Below, one piece after another: positions 58,344 through 64,000 of a stretch of DNA of 64,000 nt. The notes beneath the pieces were generated by a model. The model was not told where the DNA came from and did not search any database. It saw nothing but the letters and a program-made list of their open reading frames with translations. The translations under genes and the position numbers were made by a program. This DNA comes from Epibacterium ulvae (lineage in GTDB: Bacteria > Pseudomonadota > Alphaproteobacteria > Rhodobacterales > Rhodobacteraceae): assembly GCF_018678075.1 (NCBI RefSeq), contig NZ_JAHHIR010000028.1, positions 1 to 64,000 on the forward strand, given 5' to 3'. The stretch's first letter is position 1, and every line of letters begins with the position of its first letter.

Positions 58344-58676
58344 GATCTATCCGCCTGTGTTTTTAGCCCTCCCGCAAAGGGCTTTTCCTGTCCTAAATTA
58401 AATCAAGTCTACCCAACGACAGGTGACGCGTCATCCCCTAATGCACAAGCGACCACAAAATATGGCCGTTTTAAGGGTAAAAGAACGCGGCATTTCGCCG
58501 ATCAGGGCAGATATTGCGGAAACCGCCGGAGCAGACACAACGAACGAAAGCGCCGCAGGGCAAACCTCCGGTGCACATCTTTCGGTAAATTGGTGGCCTG
58601 CTCGACCGCCTGTGTGCCGACATTCTGCGGCAATTAATGAAGTCTTAGCGATAATCGCGGGCGCTGTCACGCCCGA
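58344..58676. promoter_or_regulatory. Intergenic region ftsA-ftsZ with a CtrA-like site
   Basis: 333 bases without a gene, probably holding an ftsZ promoter of its own. TTAATGAAGTCTTAGC (58634-58649) differs by one base from the alphaproteobacterial cell-cycle regulator CtrA consensus TTAA-N7-TTAAC. No terminator for ftsA is visible. Confidence 0.45.
58634..58649 (+). promoter_or_regulatory. CtrA-like box near ftsZ
   Basis: TTAA-TGAAGTC-TTAGC, one mismatch in the second half-site. It lies about 290 bases before the ftsZ start, farther than typical CtrA sites, so it may not be functional. Confidence 0.35.
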
Positions 58677-60011
58677 TTACCAATTCTCTTTGAACCAACG
58701 CACCGCACGACGGAAAGTGCCACGGGTGTGCTTATCCACGGGCATTTCAAAATCCCACCATTCATCCTGTGGGTGTGCTGCCAACAGACAAAGCCCAACG
58801 GAGGAGGCAAAACTGGGACCGGTCGCAGATTGCGGCAAGCCGTGCACACGAAGCGGACGTCCCAGACGCACCTGATGTCCCAGAATACGTGTAGCCAACC
58901 CATCCAGCCCCATGATCTGGCTGGAGCCCCCGGTCAAAACGATCTGTTGGCTAGGCAAATGCTCAAAACCGGCCGCATCCAGGCGGGCGCGAACTTCCTC
59001 GAGGATTTCTTCCACACGTGGACGCATAATTCCGATCAGCTCGGCCCGGCTGACTGTGCGCCGGTCATGTTCCCAATCGCCCGTGTCACCACCAATATCG
59101 ATCATATCGCGGTCATCGGCACCGGTGGCCTGCACGCCACCACAGAAGGTCTTGATCCGTTCGGCATTGGCGGTTGGCACGCTCAACCCCATAGAGATGT
59201 CGCTGGTAATATGATCACCACCCATGCGCACGGCATCGGCATAGATCATGTGTTTCTTCATAAAGACCGAGATCGAGGTCGACCCGCCTCCCATATCAAT
59301 ACAGGCCGCGCCCAGCTCCTGCTCATCTTCTACGAGAGCGGAAAAACCCGAGGCATAGGCCGAGGACGCGATCCCGGCGAGTTCGAGATCACAGCGTTTG
59401 ATACAATGGACCAGGTTTTGAACAATCGGCGCATCAACGGTCAACATATGCATGTCAACCTCCAGCGCATGGCCTATCTGGCCCCGTGGATCACTGAGGC
59501 CCGAGCGATGATCCAAGGCGAAATTGATCGGCTGGGCATGCAACACTTCGCGGTCGCCGCCATATTCCGGAACTTCACACGCCGCCAGAACGCGGGCCAC
59601 CTCGTTTTCGGTGACCTCCTGCCCTTCCAGATTGACCTGCGCGTTGAGGCCATATGACCGAGGGTGCGCGCCTGAGAAACAGGCGATGACGTGATCCACC
59701 CGTACGGCGGCCATTTTCTGCGCGCCTTGAACAGCGGTTCGGATCGCGCGTTCGGTCTCTTGCATGGCGGAGATTTCACCAAATTGCACACCGCGTGACC
59801 GGGTAGTGTTGGCACCAATGACGCGAAATCCGGATTGCCCCGCCAGCGCGCCCACCGAGCCGTCTTCGCCCATACGATCCGGCCCGTCAAAGCGCAGGAT
59901 CAGGCAGGCGATTTTGGAACTGCCCACATCCAGGATCGCCACCACACCACGCTGCATCGCCAACCGACGCATCTGCCGCATTGCACGTTGTGATTGATAG
60001 AGATCTGCCAT
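58677..60011 (-). CDS. ftsA: Cell-division protein FtsA
   Basis: 444 residues. Actin-like ATPase: the phosphate-1 loop AILDVGSSKIACLI, the SHS2 insertion domain around HPRSYGLNAQVNLEGQEV, the second phosphate segment GAACIDMGGGSTSISVF, and the adenosine motif VLTGGSSQIMGL. The C-terminal RRAVRWFKENW is the amphipathic membrane-targeting helix. It tethers FtsZ to the inner membrane. ATG 60011 lies one base after the ftsQ stop codon, so the two are translationally linked. Confidence 0.96.
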   Translation of the reverse strand: MADLYQSQRAMRQMRRLAMQRGVVAILDVGSSKIACLILRFDGPDRMGEDGSVGALAGQSGFRVIGANTTRSRGVQFGEISAMQETERAIRTAVQGAQKMAAVRVDHVIACFSGAHPRSYGLNAQVNLEGQEVTENEVARVLAACEVPEYGGDREVLHAQPINFALDHRSGLSDPRGQIGHALEVDMHMLTVDAPIVQNLVHCIKRCDLELAGIASSAYASGFSALVEDEQELGAACIDMGGGSTSISVFMKKHMIYADAVRMGGDHITSDISMGLSVPTANAERIKTFCGGVQATGADDRDMIDIGGDTGDWEHDRRTVSRAELIGIMRPRVEEILEEVRARLDAAGFEHLPSQQIVLTGGSSQIMGLDGLATRILGHQVRLGRPLRVHGLPQSATGPSFASSVGLCLLAAHPQDEWWDFEMPVDKHTRGTFRRAVRWFKENW

Positions 60012-60012
60012 G

Positions 60013-60909
60013 TTACGGATTGCCTGCGTTGGTTTGTTTGATGTGCCACCAATTCTCGACTGCGTATTCCGTCATACGCACAGTTGGACGCGCCGCCAAG
60101 CGCATATCGACCGCTGCCACATCTCGCTCCAGCAGCTCTTGCACTTCACTGACCGCAATCACACGTTCCAAGGCGGACAGTGGATCATCGGCTGGCAGCA
60201 AAATGCGCTGTTCCCGGTCCAGAACCACGTCCCAGCGCCGCTCGCCAATACGCACCAGACCGCGCAATCGCCCGTTCAGCGGACGTGAGGCATCCACCAA
60301 TTGCAGCGCTTCAGCCACGTGTTCATCCGCTCCTCGCCCCACGATCAATGGCAGCAAAGGATGCAGATCACGGCTGCCAAGCTCCGCAACAAAGGCGCCG
60401 GACTCGTCCAGCAACGCCAGACCATCTCGGGTGCGCCAAACCACAGCCGGGGTGCGCTCCACCACGTCGACCTGCAGGATCCCGCCGGGACGAATGCGGA
60501 CCTTGGCGGTTTTCACCGGATCCAGGGTTTCGACCAGCTCGCGCAGCTCAGCCAGCTCCAGATCAAAGGAGCTGAGCGGGAAGTCGATCGACATGATCTC
60601 GCGAATATCTTCAGACAGATCCCGGCCCGCGCCGTCAATCGCCATGACATTGACCAGAAACTCTGACCGGTTTTCAAACTCAGCGCGCAGCTCATTGGCG
60701 GTGCTGACAATCAGATCCCGACGCGCTTCATCCGCCAAGAAAACACTGAGCGCTGCGACAACCGCACAGAGCGGCACGCCAAAGCGGACGCCCATGCGAA
60801 TACCGGGCGTAAGCATCCAGCGCTGGATTCGATACTTCAGACGGGAGGGGGCGGGGTCAACTTTGTGGACCGAAGTCCGGATCAGAACCCTTTGGATCAA
60901 CGATCGCAC
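60013..60909 (-). CDS. ftsQ: Cell-division protein FtsQ
   Basis: 298 residues. A basic cytoplasmic N-terminus (to about 40), one membrane helix (VPLCAVVAALSVFLA), then a POTRA domain and the beta region with VDVVERTPAVVWRTRDGLAL and a tail. It sits at the division site and links ring and wall synthesis. The start is GTG 60909 behind GGAGG; it overlaps the ddl stop by 13 bases, so translation is coupled. Confidence 0.93.
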   Translation of the reverse strand: MRSLIQRVLIRTSVHKVDPAPSRLKYRIQRWMLTPGIRMGVRFGVPLCAVVAALSVFLADEARRDLIVSTANELRAEFENRSEFLVNVMAIDGAGRDLSEDIREIMSIDFPLSSFDLELAELRELVETLDPVKTAKVRIRPGGILQVDVVERTPAVVWRTRDGLALLDESGAFVAELGSRDLHPLLPLIVGRGADEHVAEALQLVDASRPLNGRLRGLVRIGERRWDVVLDREQRILLPADDPLSALERVIAVSEVQELLERDVAAVDMRLAARPTVRMTEYAVENWWHIKQTNAGNP

Positions 60910-61820
60910 GAGGCATCCTCCACCAAAGCCGCGCAGAGCTGGCCAAAGGTCAAACCGCTGTGTTCGGCCTGTTCCGGTGACAGCGAAGTTGGCGTCATTC
61001 CAGGTTGGGTGTTGACCTCGAGCAGGATCAAACCGTCTTTGCCCTTACTCTCATCCCAGCGGAAATCGGTGCGGCTGAGGCCACGACACCCAAGCGCCTG
61101 ATGCGCGGTGACCGCATACTCCATACACAGATCAAAGATCTCAGCCGGCAGATCTGCAGGCACCACATGGCGCGATCCACCGGGTTTATATTTCGCGTCA
61201 TAATCATACCAACCATCGGTCAGAATATCGGTCACAGTCAGCGCGCGATCCCCGAGGACAGAAACGGTCAGATCGCGCCCGGGCACGAAGGCCTCTACCA
61301 GGACCTGGTCAGGCATCGTTGTGTCCAGCTGCGGCGGGGTGTTGCTGTTTTCATGCACCAGATAGATGCCAACGCTAGAGCCTTCGTTGTTCGGCTTCAC
61401 CACATAAGGCGCGGCCATCACATGGGCGCGCGCCACGTCCTCTTTGGCAAACAGACCGCTTTGTGCAATCGGCAGTCCCGCCACACGGAACGTTTCTTTG
61501 GATCGCTGTTTGTCCATCGCAAGCGCTGAGGCAAGAACGCCGGAATGGGTGTATGGAAGTTTCAGCCACTCCAGAATACCCTGAACGCAGCCGTCTTCGC
61601 CCCAGCGACCATGCAGGGCGTTGAAAACCACATCTGGCTGCACATTCTTGAGTTGATCGACCAGGTCACCGCCTGCATCGATCTCCACAACCTCATATCC
61701 CTCTCCCCGCAGTGCGGTCGCGCATTCACGACCTGTTGACAAGGACACTTCGCGTTCCGCCGAAGGTCCACCCATCAATACTGCGACTTTTGGGAGGGCC
61801 GTGCTCGTCCCACTCACCAT
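60897..61820 (-). CDS. ddl: D-alanine--D-alanine ligase
   Basis: 307 residues (E. coli DdlB 306). ATP-grasp motifs: VAVLMGGPSAEREVSLSTG, FNALHGRWGEDGCVQG, VVKPNNEGSSVGIY, GCRGLSRTDFRWDE and LLEVNTQPGMTPTSL. It makes the D-Ala-D-Ala end of peptidoglycan stems. ATG 61820 is preceded by GAGG; ATG 61847 (nine residues longer) is preceded by AAGGGGC, so both starts are plausible. It leads into ftsQ and ftsA as one operon. Confidence 0.95.
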   Translation of the reverse strand: MVSGTSTALPKVAVLMGGPSAEREVSLSTGRECATALRGEGYEVVEIDAGGDLVDQLKNVQPDVVFNALHGRWGEDGCVQGILEWLKLPYTHSGVLASALAMDKQRSKETFRVAGLPIAQSGLFAKEDVARAHVMAAPYVVKPNNEGSSVGIYLVHENSNTPPQLDTTMPDQVLVEAFVPGRDLTVSVLGDRALTVTDILTDGWYDYDAKYKPGGSRHVVPADLPAEIFDLCMEYAVTAHQALGCRGLSRTDFRWDESKGKDGLILLEVNTQPGMTPTSLSPEQAEHSGLTFGQLCAALVEDASCDR

Positions 61821-61847
61821 ACCGCGCCTCGAAAGCTCACGGGGCAT

Positions 61848-62035
61848 TTGCGCCCCTTATTGTTACTGCCCTTTGCGGGCAAATCTTGTGGGGGCGTTCC
61901 CCAGTCGGTTCAAACCGCGCAGCTTGCGAATACTCGAAAAGATACAACGCGGCGTGACCCGTTAACCATTAGGCCACGAAAGTTAGTAAAAACCTAACGC
62001 CCATTAACCAAGATGCCGGATTGGGCAAATTCTCG
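61848..62035. promoter_or_regulatory. Region upstream of ddl-ftsQA with several TTAAC motifs
   Basis: Three TTAAC-type half-sites cluster here: TTAACC (61962), GTTAG-N7-CTAAC (61982-61998) and TTAACC (62004). They resemble half-sites of the cell-cycle regulator CtrA. The GTTAG/CTAAC pair is also a perfect small inverted repeat. This is a candidate control region for ddl-ftsQA transcription. No experimental support. Confidence 0.4.
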
Positions 62036-62956
62036 TTACAGCGGTTCGCCAACTCTCATGATTTCCCATTCTAGCGTGATGCCAGAATCGTCGTAAACAG
62101 TTTTTCGCACCTCTTCGCCCAAACCTTCAAGGTCTGCGGCAGTTGCGCCACCGGTATTGATCATAAAGTTGGAATGTTTCTCGCTCATCTGCGCACCACC
62201 GCGTGTGGCCCCGCGCAGACCGGCGTTGTCGATGACCTTCCAGGCTTTCAAATCATGCACGTCGTCCGCGCGCCCTGTCGACGAAAACCCGGCCGGATTG
62301 CGAAAGGTTGAGCCTGCACTGCGGTCTTTGGTTGGCTGCGTCTCATCTCGTTTCTTGAGCTGTGCGTCCATGCGCGCGTGCAGCTCATCCGGGCGGCCCA
62401 TGACACCATTGAACGTGGCCGCGACCAGCACTGCGCCCTCGGGCAGGTCGGACTGGCGGTATTGGAAATTCAGCTCTCCGGCCGTGAGCTCGCGGATCTC
62501 GCCCTGACGGGTGACAAGGGTCGCCGACTGGAACACATCCGCCACATAGGAGCCATAACAGCCCGCGTTCATCCGCACCGCACCGCCGATGGAGCCCGGA
62601 ATTGTGCGCAGAAACGTCAGATCGACGCCCGCATCGGCTGCTTTCCTGGCCACATGCGCATCCAGGGCTGCGGCGCCGGCGGTGACACGGTCGCCCGCAA
62701 CCGCGATCCCGTTAAAGCCGCGCCCAAGGCGGATCACCACCGCCCGCAAACCACCATCGCGCACGATCAGGTTGGAGCCGACACCCATGGGAAAGACCGG
62801 CACCGTAGGGTCAAGATGGCGCAGGAAATGGGCGAGATCCTCCAGATCGGCAGGTTGAAACAGATAATCCGCCGGACCACCGACCCGCAGCCAGGTCAAC
62901 CCCGAGAGATCGCGGTTCTCGGTCAATGTGCCGCGCACTGTTGGAAGATCTGCCAT
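62036..62956 (-). CDS. murB: UDP-N-acetylenolpyruvoylglucosamine reductase
   Basis: 306 residues. FAD-binding PCMH domain: [14 protein letters not shown], then [17 protein letters not shown]. The catalytic serine is in SAGSTFRNP and the glutamate near the end in [10 protein letters not shown], both as in the shorter type II MurB. It reduces the enolpyruvyl group to UDP-MurNAc. GGGAGCGGG precedes the ATG. It is the first wall gene in the cluster seen here; murC would be expected beyond the window. Confidence 0.95.
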   Translation of the reverse strand: MADLPTVRGTLTENRDLSGLTWLRVGGPADYLFQPADLEDLAHFLRHLDPTVPVFPMGVGSNLIVRDGGLRAVVIRLGRGFNGIAVAGDRVTAGAAALDAHVARKAADAGVDLTFLRTIPGSIGGAVRMNAGCYGSYVADVFQSATLVTRQGEIRELTAGELNFQYRQSDLPEGAVLVAATFNGVMGRPDELHARMDAQLKKRDETQPTKDRSAGSTFRNPAGFSSTGRADDVHDLKAWKVIDNAGLRGATRGGAQMSEKHSNFMINTGGATAADLEGLGEEVRKTVYDDSGITLEWEIMRVGEPL

Positions 62957-63067
62957 ACCCGCTCCCGCCGCAAAGGCCCTTGAAAAACTGGAGATGGGTT
63001 TAGGGCATGTGGGAATGGGAGGAAAGAGGATAGTCGCCGCAGTCCACCTGTCGCGACAGAGACGAGC

Positions 63068-64000
63068 CTATGGAGGAAAAGTCTTTACCAATTCCAACAG
63101 TTCTTTCATGTCTTTCACCCGCACCAACCAGTCGATAACGCGCTCGACGCCAGCAAGGCTGCGGCCATCAGCGCGCTGTCGACGCACACCAAAAAGCGCT
63201 AACGTCACGGTCAATTGCGCGAGTCGAAAGTTCACCTCGCGTGACACGCCTTCCAGTGCGTTTCCGTCAGTGATTGAAGACTTGGCCTGCATCGCCCGCT
63301 CTGCGGCATTTGCAAGGTCATTCAGGACCGCTTGATCTTTTTCATCCAGCGGAGTTCGGTCACTTGGCTTCGAAAGATCCGTGAGCACAAGTCGCAACTC
63401 ATTGAGATACTCCCAATCCGTGGTCCCTGCCTCAAGCGTGAGCTCGTCGAGCGGAGCAAACCGCATCAAAGTCTCGCTCAAATGCCGACGCGTAAGGTCA
63501 AGCAAATTGTCCGAAATATTGACCAGCGGCTTGATCAAAAGCGAACCGAATTCCTTGCGCGTTTCTTCGGAGTGTCTGGCCTCATCTAGAAACGCCCCAT
63601 AGCGAACGATCTTTCCGATATTGAGCTGATCCGTTTGCCGCGCCTTGGAAAATTCATCCAACAGTTTGTCAAGGTAACTGGTTATGAATTGCGCGCCTTG
63701 AACAGCGCGCCCTTCTCGTTTTAGGGCCGCCGAATAATCTTCAATCTCATCGCGCAAGTCGTCTGCGTCCAACAAGAAGCTGCGCAGCCGATCAGGGTCG
63801 TCGATGAACCGAACATCCTCAGGAAACGGCACCATCCTCATCAGACGCGCCGCGCTGTCAAAGGAGAAATCGGAAAGGGCTGCCCGCATCAGCGATTGCG
63901 CTGCGATACGTTCGTCTAGGTTTGTTTCTACGTGCCACTCATTTTGAATGGCGACAATCGCTTCGCTCACATACACAGGTCCAGCGTCCCAGATCTCAGA
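63068..64000 (-). CDS. Unrecognised protein, possibly cut by the window edge
   Basis: The frame is open for 310 codons to the right edge (SEIWDAGPVYVSEAIVAIQ at the edge), so the true start may lie outside; a GTG at 63976 is the first start inside. I do not recognise a domain. The protein is largely helical, acidic in its first third, with coiled-coil-like stretches (RLRSFLLDADDLRDEIEDYS, SDNLLDLTRRHLSETLMRF). No signal or membrane segment. It lies 111 bases from murB on the same strand, in a position where cell-wall genes are usual, so it may be an insertion into the cluster. Confidence 0.6.
   Translation of the reverse strand, partial: SEIWDAGPVYVSEAIVAIQNEWHVETNLDERIAAQSLMRAALSDFSFDSAARLMRMVPFPEDVRFIDDPDRLRSFLLDADDLRDEIEDYSAALKREGRAVQGAQFITSYLDKLLDEFSKARQTDQLNIGKIVRYGAFLDEARHSEETRKEFGSLLIKPLVNISDNLLDLTRRHLSETLMRFAPLDELTLEAGTTDWEYLNELRLVLTDLSKPSDRTPLDEKDQAVLNDLANAAERAMQAKSSITDGNALEGVSREVNFRLAQLTVTLALFGVRRQRADGRSLAGVERVIDWLVRVKDMKELLELVKTFPP

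Noticed and set aside
63068-64000. Wadjet JetA-like defence protein
   Set aside because: Helical and of fitting style, but no motif agreed with DUF3375 as I know it, and no jetB/C/D-like partner is in the window.
1-64000. CRISPR arrays, tRNA or rRNA genes
   Set aside because: Intergenic regions were scanned by eye for direct repeats and tRNA-like TTCRA loops; none was found, although a dedicated tRNA search was not run.

Overview
The window looks like chromosomal DNA of a marine alphaproteobacterium of the Rhodobacteraceae, most likely the Roseobacter group. I infer this from gene content and order: a division cluster running murB-ddl-ftsQ-ftsA-ftsZ-lpxC-bamD-recN, cobS/cobT near bolA and a J-domain gene, an LpcC-like core mannosyltransferase next to waaA, a fused-alpha pntA, a DUF3422 protein, frequent GTG starts and high GC. 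I saw no rRNA, tRNA, CRISPR array or prophage.

Layout. 1-1.3 kb is a mosaic of decayed insertion sequences (IS30, an IS1182-like element, IS66, and a second IS30 tail). 1.7-7 kb holds a DegT-type aminotransferase and a HAD phosphatase, divergent from glmU-glmS (UDP-GlcNAc supply). 6.9-12 kb carries a PNPOx-like protein, an AlkD-like repair protein, a small putative lipoprotein, moaA, and the LPS core genes waaA and lpcC. 12-19.6 kb is a peptide-type ABC transporter (fused ATPase on one strand; binding protein and two permeases on the other) with an M20 amidohydrolase. 19.6-25.7 kb has an HTH regulator, DUF3422, a flavodoxin/HxlR pair and pntAB. 25.8-30.3 kb has a frameshifted methyltransferase gene with two poly-G tracts, a glutamine-amidotransferase-like hydrolase, a GlcG-like gene and malate synthase G. 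30.5-41.2 kb holds pepN, an unrecognised 433-residue protein, tex, gatB and a chemotaxis receptor. 41.6-50.4 kb holds DUF4177, bolA, a J-domain protein, a second ICMT-like methyltransferase, cobS, a racemase-like protein lacking both catalytic cysteines, cobT, a large M24 peptidase and DUF427. 51-64 kb holds a CLC transporter, then recN, bamD, lpxC and the division/cell-wall cluster, ending in an unrecognised gene cut by the window edge.

Most of the window is envelope and central metabolism: amino-sugar supply (glmU, glmS) feeds murB/ddl and lpxC/waaA, and ftsQAZ handle division. The best leads are the poly-G methyltransferase locus, the cysteine-less racemase-like protein translationally coupled to cobT, the GC-rich palindromic islands 3' of operons, and unusual inverted repeats between divergent genes. 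I found no convincing new multi-gene system.
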